Shown: positions 1 through 5,832 of the stretch, piece by piece | Position numbering within the stretch: position 1 is the first letter of the stretch | Layout: the number at the start of each line of letters is the position of its first letter | Origin: JBHHZJ01 sp046758005 | Lineage (GTDB): Bacteria; Pseudomonadota; Alphaproteobacteria; Kiloniellales; J153 | Assembly: GCA_046758005.1 (NCBI GenBank) | Contig: JBHHZJ010000137.1 | Coordinates: forward strand, 1 to 6,926 | DNA length: 6,926 bases | Direction: 5' to 3' | Made by a program: the position numbers and the translations under genes | Notes under the pieces: model-generated | The model's database searches: none | What the model was told of the DNA's origin: nothing | What the model saw: only the letters and a program-made list of their open reading frames with translations

Positions 1-624
1 CTAGCCCGGGCTGTCCCCGGCCGCCGCGCCGGGCGCGCGCCGACCCTCCAGATAGGCGAGCGCGCCGGAATGCAGCGGCACGGGCTCGGCCGTCGTATTC
101 GGAAGGCGCGCGCCTGCCACCGGCAGCTCGGCGCGGTTGCGGTCGAGCGTCTGGACGACGAGGAAGGCGTGCGCCTTGGGGAAGTCGGCGCGGGCCACGA
201 GCACGTGCGCGCCGAGCGCGAACAGCGCGCGCAGGTCGAGCGGCCCGTAGTCCTTGAAACGTCCCGCCCCGGCGGCGAGCGCGGCGGCGTCGGCGCGCGC
301 CAGCACCGCCACGTCCATCTGCCCGGTGCTCAGCAGGCTGGCCAGGCGCGCCTTGGTCGGCGCCCGGCTCGGCCGCGCCTTGCTGCCCGGAAGGTATTTG
401 GCCAGCGTCTCGGCCACCGCCGCGCCGAGGCGGTAGGCCTCGCGGTCCGACTTGCTGGCCACGATCAGCATGTGGCGCTTGCGGTAGACCAGCCACTGCC
501 GGTAGGGCGTGTGCGCCGAGGCCGCCAGCGCCGCCAGCCCGAGCAGCCCGGCGCGCGCCGCGCCGGAGAGAAACGCGCGGCGGCCGTACCGCCGCGCCCG
601 CGGGCTACTTCCGCTCGAAGACAT
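1..624 (-). CDS. Tat-exported TAXI-like (TRAP solute-binding) short protein
   Basis: This is a complete 207-residue protein whose stop codon is the first three bases of the window. The N-terminus is a twin-arginine signal: GRRAFLSG at residues 14-21 (R15, R16), a hydrophobic run to about residue 36 and a likely cleavage after ASA (35-37). The mature part resembles TAXI-family TRAP transporter binding proteins at two points: a LASLLSTGQMDVAVL stretch (about 93-107), which matches the 'lasGeaDlaiv' region, and a C-terminal VPLHSGALAYLEG, which matches the typical end 'vPlHpGAlrYy'. Family members are usually around 320 residues, so this one lacks much of the central domain. The ATG lies inside the 3' end of the amidase gene (20-bp overlap) and has no clear Shine-Dalgarno sequence, suggesting translational coupling. 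No TRAP permease is visible, though one could lie left of the window. The ligand is unknown; the fold assignment is moderately sure. Confidence 0.72.
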   Translation of the reverse strand: MSSSGSSPRARRYGRRAFLSGAARAGLLGLAALAASAHTPYRQWLVYRKRHMLIVASKSDREAYRLGAAVAETLAKYLPGSKARPSRAPTKARLASLLSTGQMDVAVLARADAAALAAGAGRFKDYGPLDLRALFALGAHVLVARADFPKAHAFLVVQTLDRNRAELPVAGARLPNTTAEPVPLHSGALAYLEGRRAPGAAAGDSPG

Positions 625-1870
625 CGAGGTTGAGGATCGCCGAGACGATGTAATTGGGCACGTCCACGACCTGTCCGATCCGCAGGTCGACCGCGACGCT
701 GCACAGGATGTAGGCCTGCTCGCGGGACAGCCCGTGCTCGCGCATGAGATAATCGATCATCTCGATGAGCGCATCGCGCGCGGCCAGCGTCAGGTCCTCG
801 GACAGGTTCTCCAGGTCCTCGATCTTCTTGGACTCGAGGTAGGTGACGAAGGGCGGGATCTCGCCCTTGCGCTTGAGCGGCAGGCCGGTGGTCGCGTAGA
901 AGCGCGTCGGCATGGTCTCTATGAGCTGCGCCCCGCCCTCGAAGTGCGCCTGCGTGATGTCGGCGCCGGCGCCCTTGCGCACCTCGGTGATGACCGTCAC
1001 CGTCGCGCCCATCTCGACCGCCGTGCCCGAGACCTCGCCGTCGCCCTGCGCGTAGTGCACGTCGCCGACGAACAGGCCGCAGCCGTCGATGAAGCACGGC
1101 AGCAGGAGCGTGGTGCCGACCTGCATCTGCTTGATGTCCATGTTGCCGCCGTTCTCGCGCGGCGGGATGGTACGCAGGCACTCGTCCTTGAACCGGCCCT
1201 CGGCCCCGCACACGGCGGCCGGCTGGGCACCGGTCGGCTGGGGCTGGAGTGCGACGCCGCCGACCTCGCCCAACTCCTTCTCGCGGGCGAGCCACGCCTT
1301 CACCTCCGGCGCGCCCGGCAGCACGCCGACCGAGCCCATGAATCCCTGGAACGGGATCGCCACCCCCGGCATGTCGTCCGAGACCGCCTTCAGGCGGCTC
1401 AGCTTCCAGTTCACGACGTAGGGGTCGGGATAGAGGTCGCGCAGGAAGCCGAATCCGGGAACGATGACCGTGTAGCCGTATTGGTCCGGCTCGATGTCGA
1501 CCAGGGTGACGGCGAGCACGTCGCCGCGCTGCGCCCCGTTGATGTGGACGGGCCCGGTCATCGGGTGGACCAGGTTCAGGTCGACCGCGGTCACGTCCTC
1601 CGGCGTGGAGTCGAGGCCGAGGTCGCTGTCGAGCGCATCGCGCGTCTCGAACACGATGTAGTCGCCCGGATTGGCCCGCGCCGCCGGCTCGATGGCGTGG
1701 TGGTAGCGGTTGAAGCACCTCGGGTCGTCGGCGCAGTGCGCGCCGGACTTCTCGATCACGACCCGGGTCTGCCACGTCACGTCGGTGGTGTCGGCCCGGC
1801 CCGCTCCGGCCCAGGCGAGAACCAGAAAAGCGCCCGTCAGGGCGGCCAACGCGGCTCGTTCGTTCGTCAT
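605..1870 (-). CDS. Exported acetamidase/formamidase-family protein (FmdA/AmdA)
   Basis: This 421-residue protein belongs to the FmdA/AmdA family, whose members hydrolyse short-chain amides such as formamide and acetamide to the acid and ammonia. Family blocks seen are HPMTGPVHINGAQRGDVLAV (about 102-121), GGNMD (241-245), GDVHYAQGDGEVSGTAVE (269-286) and the C-terminal VAVDLRIGQVVD. An in-frame ATG exists at 1921, but the start at 1870 is preferred because GGGGGAGGAG sits just before it and translation from there opens with a Sec signal peptide (MTNERAALAALTGAFLVLAW..., likely cleavage after GRA). Characterised family members are mostly cytoplasmic, so export is notable. Two cysteine-containing insert regions (near CADDPRCF, and a stretch with VCGAEGRFKDEC) could form disulfides in the periplasm, which is an inference. 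The downstream Tat-exported TAXI-like gene overlaps it by 20 bp. The family is confident; the exact amide substrate is not known. Confidence 0.9.
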   Translation of the reverse strand: MTNERAALAALTGAFLVLAWAGAGRADTTDVTWQTRVVIEKSGAHCADDPRCFNRYHHAIEPAARANPGDYIVFETRDALDSDLGLDSTPEDVTAVDLNLVHPMTGPVHINGAQRGDVLAVTLVDIEPDQYGYTVIVPGFGFLRDLYPDPYVVNWKLSRLKAVSDDMPGVAIPFQGFMGSVGVLPGAPEVKAWLAREKELGEVGGVALQPQPTGAQPAAVCGAEGRFKDECLRTIPPRENGGNMDIKQMQVGTTLLLPCFIDGCGLFVGDVHYAQGDGEVSGTAVEMGATVTVITEVRKGAGADITQAHFEGGAQLIETMPTRFYATTGLPLKRKGEIPPFVTYLESKKIEDLENLSEDLTLAARDALIEMIDYLMREHGLSREQAYILCSVAVDLRIGQVVDVPNYIVSAILNLDVFERK

Positions 1871-1873
1871 GGA

Positions 1874-1883
1874 CTCCTCCCCC
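1874..1883 (-). promoter_or_regulatory. Shine-Dalgarno that decides the amidase start
   Basis: On the minus strand this reads GGGGGAGGAG, with the GGAGG core five bases before the ATG at 1870. It selects that ATG over the in-frame ATG codons at 1921 and 1915, which lack a comparable site. The chosen start also gives a well-formed signal peptide. Confidence 0.8.
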
Positions 1884-1923
1884 GTTCGTATGCCCTGGGT
1901 CCCGCACCCGGGCATTTTCATTC

Positions 1924-1952
1924 ACGATAATCGAATTGGCGGCTTGAGTCGA
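1924..1952 (-). promoter_or_regulatory. Possible sigma-70-type promoter for the amidase gene
   Basis: On the minus strand TCGACT (1952-1947, 4/6 match to TTGACA) is followed after exactly 17 bases by TATCGT (1929-1924, 4/6 match to TATAAT). The stretch is clearly AT-richer than its surroundings. Transcription would start near 1917 and give a leader of about 47 bases. Neither hexamer is strong and the gene could instead be read through from yqgE 113 bp upstream, so this is tentative. Confidence 0.3.
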
Positions 1953-1983
1953 TGGACCCCGGCCCGGCCGCCGCGGGCCCGCC

Positions 1984-2622
1984 CTACAGGTCGATGCTGC
2001 GCAGCGCCACGGCGCGTTGCCAGGTTTTCGCCGGATCCTCGGCGAAGATGAGCGAGGTCTCGGCCGGGATAACGAACCAAGCGTCGTGGGCGAGTTCGGA
2101 CTCCAGCTGTCCCGGCCCCCACCCGGCGTAGCCGAGCGCGAAAAGGCTGCGCGACGGCCCCTCGCCGCGGGCGAGCGCGCCCAATATGTCCGGCTGGGCC
2201 GTCATGGCGACGCCGTCGGCGACCCGGATGCTGCCCTCGAGCATGACGTCGGTGCTGTGCAGGAAGAAGCCCCGGCCCCGCTCGACCGGCCCGCCGTAAT
2301 ACACCGGCATGCTGCCGTCCGCGCCCTCCGGCTCGAGCCCAAGGCGCTCGAGCAGGTCGGCGAACGGCACCTCGCCGAGCGGCACGTTGACGACCAGCCC
2401 CATCGCCCCGCGCATGTCGTGCTCCACCATGTAGATCACCGTCTCGTTGAAACGCGGATCGCGCATGTTGTCCGAGGCGACAAGGAGCTGGCCGGCCAGG
2501 CTCCCGCGCGCGGGCGCGTCGGCCGCACGCAGGTCCCCGTTGGACGCCCCGGCCAACGCCAACCCGATGAGGCAGGCGAGGACGAGGGCGCCGAAGCCGG
2601 CTCCGCCCTTGCGGTCGCGCAT
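1984..2622 (-). CDS. yqgE: YqgE/AlgH family protein with N-terminal signal sequence
   Basis: This 212-residue protein has a clear YqgE/AlgH (DUF179) domain from about residue 41. Family blocks are GQLLVASDNMRDPRF (44-58), HDMRGAMGLVVN (68-79), VYYGGPVERGRGF (107-119), TAQPDIL (141-147) and GYAGWGPGQLESEL (164-177). The family has a known fold but no firmly established biochemical role. The oddity is the first 40 residues: a basic start MRDRKGG, a hydrophobic run (about 9-25), and then ALAGASNGDLRAADA, which looks like a Sec signal peptide or membrane anchor, whereas family members normally begin directly at the 'LxGQLL' block. The start is supported by a near-perfect Shine-Dalgarno (AGGAGGTG, eight bases upstream). 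It is co-oriented with the amidase 113 bp downstream and divergent from the DddP-like gene. It is not beside ruvX/yqgF, its usual partner. The family call is very secure; the location is inferred. Confidence 0.93.
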   Translation of the reverse strand: MRDRKGGAGFGALVLACLIGLALAGASNGDLRAADAPARGSLAGQLLVASDNMRDPRFNETVIYMVEHDMRGAMGLVVNVPLGEVPFADLLERLGLEPEGADGSMPVYYGGPVERGRGFFLHSTDVMLEGSIRVADGVAMTAQPDILGALARGEGPSRSLFALGYAGWGPGQLESELAHDAWFVIPAETSLIFAEDPAKTWQRAVALRSIDL

Positions 2623-2823
2623 GGCTGCAGCACCTCCTCATTCCAAGTCGATCACGAGACGGCCCGCCAGGTCCATACGCTTTTTCGTGAGCCGCACGGG
2701 GCCGCCCCGGTCCAGCCGCACTGGTCCGCGCGCGCCCCCGCGGTGTCGCGGCGTCGCTAGACAGCCGGCGGCGCGGCGCGCGATTTTCGCCCTGGAGAGA
2801 GATCCTCGCCCGGGAGCCGCGCC
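2623..2823. promoter_or_regulatory. Divergent intergenic region between yqgE and the DddP-like gene
   Basis: These 201 bp must carry the promoters of both flanking genes unless they are leaderless. Visible elements are the yqgE Shine-Dalgarno (minus strand, 2640-2631, TGAGGAGGTG) and the DddP-like Shine-Dalgarno (plus strand GGGAG, 2812-2816, seven bases from ATG). A small minus-strand reading frame starts at GTG 2697 or ATG 2676, and its TGA (2640-2638) overlaps the yqgE Shine-Dalgarno. Much of 2741-2800 is GC-rich low-complexity sequence. I could not identify convincing -35/-10 hexamers. Confidence 0.45.
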
Positions 2824-4110
2824 ATGCCGCACAGCCGCCCTCCGCCGCGCCCCCGCCGCGGCCCGCCGTCCAGGGCCCGGGCCCGGCGCACGCCCGCCGC
2901 GGGGCTCGCCGACACCGAGGCGCGGGTCGACATGCGCGCCGTGCGCGCATACCGTCTGGGCCGCGTGCGCGAACACTTGCGGGCGCACGACTACGCCGGC
3001 TGCGTGCTCTACGACCCGATCAACGTGCGCTACGCCACCGGCGCCCGGAACATGACGGTGTGGTGCCTGCACAACCCGGTGCGGTACTGCTTCATCGCCA
3101 CCGAGGGGCCGGTCGTGCTGTTCGACTTCCACAACTGCCAGCACCTTTCGGCCGGGCTCGAGACCGTGGACGAAGCGCGCCGGGCCTTGTCCTGGTACTA
3201 CTTCGGCGCCGGCCCGCGGGTCCAAGAAAAGGCCAAGCGCTGGGCCGCCGAGATCGCCGACCTGGTGCGCGCGCACGGCGGCGGCAACCGGCGCCTGGCG
3301 CTCGACCACTGCGACCCGGCGGGTGCGGCGGCCCTGGCCGAGCACGGGCTGGAGGTTCGCGACGGGCAGGAGGTGCTGGAGCGGGCGCGCGCCGTCAAGT
3401 CGGACGACGAGCTCGCGCTCATGGGCGTGGCCATGGCGGCGTGCGAGGCCGGCATGGCTCGCATGCGCGCCGCGCTGGAGCCGGGCATGAGCGAGAACGC
3501 GCTGTGGTCGATCCTGCACCAGGTCAACATCGCCATGGGCGGGGAGTGGATCGAGACGCGCCTGCTCGCCTCGGGCGGGCGCACCAACCCCTGGTTCCAG
3601 GAGTGCGGCGAGCGGATCATCCGCCCCGGCGAGCTGGTCAGCTTCGACACCGACCTGATCGGGCCGTTCGGATACTGCGCCGACATCTCGCGCACCTACT
3701 TCTGCGGACCGGGCCGGCCGAGCGACGAGCAGCGCCGCCTGTACCGCCTGGCCTGGGAGCAGATCCTCCACAACATGGACCTCTTGAAGCCCGGGCTGAG
3801 CTTCCGCGAGCTCGCCGAGCGGGCGTTCGAGCTGCCCGAGTCCTGTGCGCCCAACCGCTACTCGGTCCTCGTCCACGGGATCGGCATGTGCGACGAGTAC
3901 CCGCACTGCGCCTACCGGGAGGACATGGAGCGCGGTGGCTACGAAGGCGTCTTCGAGGCCGGGATGGCCGTGTGCGTGGAAAGCTACGTCGGCGAGGCCG
4001 GCGGCGCGGAAGGCGTCAAGCTCGAGCAGCAGGTGTTGATCACCGAGCGCGGCGTCGAGCTGCTCTCCACCTACCCCTTCGAGGACGAGTTGCTGGTGCG
4101 GGAGATTTAG
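2824..4110 (+). CDS. dddP: DddP-like DMSP lyase / M24-fold metalloenzyme
   Basis: This 428-residue protein has an N-terminal creatinase-like domain and a C-terminal pita-bread M24 domain. It resembles DddP, which cleaves dimethylsulfoniopropionate to DMS and acrylate, rather than true Xaa-Pro peptidases. Shared blocks are YDPINVRYATGARNM (63-77), GGEWIETRLLASG, TNPWFQECG, SFDTDLIG and KLEQQVLITE. Metal ligands D275, D277, D287, H351, E386 and E401 correspond with a constant offset of 20 to D295, D297, D307, H371, E406 and E421 of the Ruegeria enzyme as I recall its numbering. The proposed catalytic D377 and Y366 correspond to D357 and Y346. The ATG at 2824 has GGGAG seven bases upstream; the first 30 or so residues are Pro/Arg-rich and poorly conserved. 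No signal peptide is seen, so it is cytoplasmic. No other DMSP genes (transporter, acrylate use) are in the window. The fold is certain; DMSP as substrate is probable but unproven. Confidence 0.85.
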   Translation: MPHSRPPPRPRRGPPSRARARRTPAAGLADTEARVDMRAVRAYRLGRVREHLRAHDYAGCVLYDPINVRYATGARNMTVWCLHNPVRYCFIATEGPVVLFDFHNCQHLSAGLETVDEARRALSWYYFGAGPRVQEKAKRWAAEIADLVRAHGGGNRRLALDHCDPAGAAALAEHGLEVRDGQEVLERARAVKSDDELALMGVAMAACEAGMARMRAALEPGMSENALWSILHQVNIAMGGEWIETRLLASGGRTNPWFQECGERIIRPGELVSFDTDLIGPFGYCADISRTYFCGPGRPSDEQRRLYRLAWEQILHNMDLLKPGLSFRELAERAFELPESCAPNRYSVLVHGIGMCDEYPHCAYREDMERGGYEGVFEAGMAVCVESYVGEAGGAEGVKLEQQVLITERGVELLSTYPFEDELLVREI

Positions 4111-4113
4111 GCC

Positions 4114-4208
4114 AAGGGTCGAACCACGAAGGCGCGAAGGCACCGAGGAAACACCGAGAATACATTCTTCGTGTCTTTGTGCCTTCGTGGTGAAATCCTT
4201 CGGCCCTT
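4114..4208. repeat. Long imperfect hairpin of degenerate 8-bp units between convergent genes
   Basis: An inner stem pairs 4123-4148 with 4166-4191: 20 Watson-Crick pairs, 5 G-U pairs and one mismatch (4144/4170). The outermost 11 pairs are perfect (ACCACGAAGGC with GCCTTCGTGGT). An outer stem, 4114-4122 with 4200-4208, continues it across a bulge at 4192-4198 and reaches the stop codon of the minus-strand gene. Each inner arm is three tandem 8-mers: left CACGAAGG, CGCGAAGG, CACCGAGG; right, in complement, CACGAAGG, CACAAAGA, CACGAAGA. Similar 'CACGAAGR' palindromes are, from general knowledge, scattered in intergenic regions of many environmental bacteria. It fills nearly the whole 96-bp gap and may act as a transcription barrier for both genes, although there is no good T-tract, so it is not a textbook intrinsic terminator. 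Confidence 0.85.
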
Positions 4209-5508
4209 ATAGCGCCTCGCCCTTGACCAATCGCGGCAGGTCGCCGAGGAGGCCCATGGCGTGGCGCATGAAGACGCGCTTGAGGGGCGGCGCCTGGTTG
4301 ACCGCGGCCAGGCCCAGGTCGCGGGCCAGGCGCAGGGGCGCCACGTCGTTGGAGAACAGGCGGTTGAGCCCGTCGGTCGCCACCATCAGCACCGTGTTGT
4401 CGAAGCGCCGCCAGCGCTGGTAGCGCGCCAGGACCGCGCCGTCGCCCACGTCCAGGCCGAGCCGCCGGGCGTCGACCAGCGTCTCGGCGAGCGCGGCCAC
4501 GTCGCGCAGGCCCAGGTTGAGTCCCTGCCCGGCGATGGGGTGGATCACGTGCGCCGCGTCGCCAATGAGCGCCAGGCGCCGGTCCACGTAGCGCGCCGCG
4601 TGCATGAGGCCGAGCGGGTAGGTCCAGCGCCCGCCGATTTCGCGCAGCGATCCCAGGCTGTCGCCGAAGCGCCGCTCCAGCTCGCGCCCGAAGTCGGCCG
4701 CGCCCAGCCTCATCATGAGCGGCACCAGCGCGCGCCGTTCGGTCCACACCAGCGAGGACCGGTGGCCGCCGTCGGGGCCGCCGGTCATCGGCAGCATGGC
4801 GAAGGGCCCCGACGGCAGGAACTGCTCGTGCGCCACGCCGTGGTGCGGCGCCTCGTGCGCGACCGTGCACACGATGCCGCACTGCGGGTAGTCCCAGGTC
4901 GCGACCGGGATGCCCGCGGCCCTGCGCAGGGGCGAGTCGCGCCCGTCGGCGGCGACGGCCAGGCGCGCGCGCAACCGCGTCCCGTCATCGAGCCGGGCCT
5001 CGACCGGCCGCCCGCCCGCGCCGCGCTCGAACTCGACGAGCCGGGCCGGCGCGCGCAGGTCGAGCCGCGGCAATGCCGCGGCGCGCGCGTGCAGCGCGGC
5101 GCGGATCACCCGGTTCTCCACGATGTGGCCGAGCGGCGGGCCCGTCTCGCCGAGGTCGCGGTGCGAGTAATGAAGGAACAACGGCGCGGCGCCCCGGCCG
5201 ACGCGCCCGTCAGAGACCCGGATGTCGAGGATCGGCTGGGCCTCGGCCGCCATGGCGTCCCAGACCCCGAGCGCGGCAAGCACCTGCTGCGAGCCGTGCG
5301 CGATCGCCGAGGCGCGCCCGTCGTGGGCGGCGTCCGTGAGGCGCGCCGGGTCGGCACGCTCGACCAGGACCACCCGCAGGCCCGCGCCGGCCAGCGCGAC
5401 GGCGAGCGTCAGCCCGACCATGCCGCCGCCGACGACCAGGACCTCGGCCTCGACCGCGCGCACCGCCCCGCCCGAAGTTTCAACCGCGCCCGCCTCTCCC
5501 ACGGTCAT
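4207..5508 (-). CDS. UbiH/UbiF/VisC/COQ6-family FAD monooxygenase (ubiquinone biosynthesis)
   Basis: This 433-residue flavoprotein hydroxylase belongs to the family that hydroxylates the ubiquinone ring in aerobic quinone biosynthesis. It has the N-terminal FAD-binding VVGGGMVG (25-32; G27, G29, G32), DGRASAIAHGS (63-73), the DG motif AADGRDSPLRRAAGI (186-200) and the diagnostic GDAAHVIHPIAGQGLNLGLRD (316-336). Family members act at different ring positions (UbiH, UbiF, UbiL, UbiM), and which one this is cannot be told by eye, so no symbol is given. The FAD domain begins only at residue 23. The ATG at 5508 has a weak ribosome site and lies at the edge of a 12-bp inverted repeat; a GTG at 5463 (residue 16) is a possible alternative start. 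It is convergent with the DddP-like gene and divergent from amt. No other ubi gene is in the window. Confidence 0.93.
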   Translation of the reverse strand: MTVGEAGAVETSGGAVRAVEAEVLVVGGGMVGLTLAVALAGAGLRVVLVERADPARLTDAAHDGRASAIAHGSQQVLAALGVWDAMAAEAQPILDIRVSDGRVGRGAAPLFLHYSHRDLGETGPPLGHIVENRVIRAALHARAAALPRLDLRAPARLVEFERGAGGRPVEARLDDGTRLRARLAVAADGRDSPLRRAAGIPVATWDYPQCGIVCTVAHEAPHHGVAHEQFLPSGPFAMLPMTGGPDGGHRSSLVWTERRALVPLMMRLGAADFGRELERRFGDSLGSLREIGGRWTYPLGLMHAARYVDRRLALIGDAAHVIHPIAGQGLNLGLRDVAALAETLVDARRLGLDVGDGAVLARYQRWRRFDNTVLMVATDGLNRLFSNDVAPLRLARDLGLAAVNQAPPLKRVFMRHAMGLLGDLPRLVKGEAL

Positions 5509-5591
5509 GCCGCTAAGTTCGACGCTTCCCGTGCCGTTGTCCAGTATTCAGCCTGTGACCGGCCCGGCCGGGACTGCCCAACTTAGCGGCA
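5508..5591. repeat. 12-bp perfect inverted repeat at the start of the monooxygenase gene
   Basis: TGCCGCTAAGTT at 5508-5519 is an exact reverse complement of AACTTAGCGGCA at 5580-5591, separated by 60 bases. The inner arm abuts and includes one base of the minus-strand start codon. In the minus-strand transcript the pairing would hold the translation start region in a stem. Alternatively the arms are two operator half-sites. A 10-bp palindrome CCCGGCCGGG (5563-5572) lies in the loop. Confidence 0.7.
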
Positions 5592-5603
5592 GGTCGCGAA
5601 TCT

Positions 5604-5620
5604 TGCATATTTCTTGTGCA
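5604..5620 (+). promoter_or_regulatory. Candidate NtrC-binding site upstream of amt
   Basis: The 17-mer TGCATATTTCTTGTGCA has the TGCA-N9-TGCA frame of enteric NtrC sites such as those before glnA. The inner bases match less well. Its centre is about 134 bp upstream of the start predicted from the sigma-54-like element, a normal enhancer distance. The first half also repeats as TGCATAT at 5617-5623. It is inferred from pattern and position only. Confidence 0.45.
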
Positions 5621-5639
5621 TATCGCTTGGAACGCAGGA

Positions 5640-5655
5640 CCGTGCGATGTCACGG
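5640..5655. repeat. CCGTG-N6-CACGG palindrome upstream of amt
   Basis: A perfect 5-bp inverted repeat with a 6-bp spacer (CCGTGCGATGTCACGG) lies between the NtrC-like site and the sigma-54-like promoter. Palindromes this short arise easily in such GC-rich DNA; it is listed as a possible operator only. Confidence 0.25.
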
Positions 5656-5719
5656 GCGGACGCCGCGCCCGCCGCACGGAGCCGGGAAATCCGCCGGTTT
5701 GGTCGAGCTTCGGCCCCGC

Positions 5720-5735
5720 TGGCACGGATCTTGAT
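5720..5735 (+). promoter_or_regulatory. Sigma-54 (RpoN) -24/-12 promoter for amt
   Basis: TGGCACGGATCTTGAT matches the consensus TGGCACG-N4-TTGCW except for A in place of C at the -12 position. The -24 element TGGCACG is perfect and the spacing is correct. Transcription would start near 5746, leaving a leader of about 87 bases before the amt ATG. Ammonium transporter genes are classic RpoN/NtrC targets, which supports the call; the -12 mismatch lowers it. Confidence 0.6.
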
Positions 5736-5832
5736 GTCTCCCCGGTATTGGCGGGCGGACCGCCGGCGGGAAGCCGCATCGGGACGGGGGAGAGCGACGC
5801 AGCATCGATACGGCAGGATAGGAGGGCTCGGG

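Larger units (their letters stand above)
5509..5832. promoter_or_regulatory. 324-bp divergent regulatory region between the monooxygenase gene and amt
   Basis: This stretch holds no credible gene. From left to right it contains the 12-bp inverted repeat described separately (5508-5519 and 5580-5591), an AT-rich patch with the NtrC-like site (5604-5620), a CCGTG-N6-CACGG palindrome (5640-5655), the sigma-54-like promoter (5720-5735), a predicted untranslated leader and the amt ribosome site GGAGG (5821-5825). The short frames within it have no recognisable protein content. Confidence 0.7.

Noticed and set aside
465..1925. Long minus-strand frame of 486 codons overlapping the amidase, and the similar plus-strand frame at 509-1930
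   Set aside because: Arg/Gly/Ala-rich translations with no family resemblance; they are out-of-frame shadows of the amidase in GC-rich DNA where stop codons are rare.
1955..1983. Intrinsic terminator after yqgE
   Set aside because: A small GGCCCG/CGGGCC stem can be drawn on the minus strand but there is no T-tract, and such stems are common in this base composition.
2570..2622. Lipobox (LVLAC) in the YqgE-like N-terminus
   Set aside because: The hydrophobic run continues well past the cysteine and the stretch before it is too short for a lipoprotein signal; a Sec-type signal or anchor fits better.
2824..4110. Plain Xaa-Pro aminopeptidase/prolidase call for the M24 protein
   Set aside because: The DTDLIGPFGYCADISR and HGIGMCDEYP blocks and the GGEWIETRLLASG block match DddP rather than the signature of proline peptidases.
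2638..4143. 501-codon minus-strand frame antisense to the DddP-like gene
   Set aside because: The plus-strand frame has all expected active-site motifs; the antisense translation has none and simply mirrors its codons.
4123..4193. Translations of the hairpin such as HEGAKAPRKHRE... as protein C-termini
   Set aside because: These are spurious readings of the palindromic repeat, of a kind that appears in many genomes; the real genes stop before it.
4261..5586. 441-codon plus-strand frame antisense to the monooxygenase
   Set aside because: Composition is typical of an antisense shadow (Arg/His/Gln/Val rich) and the minus strand carries the complete FAD monooxygenase motifs.
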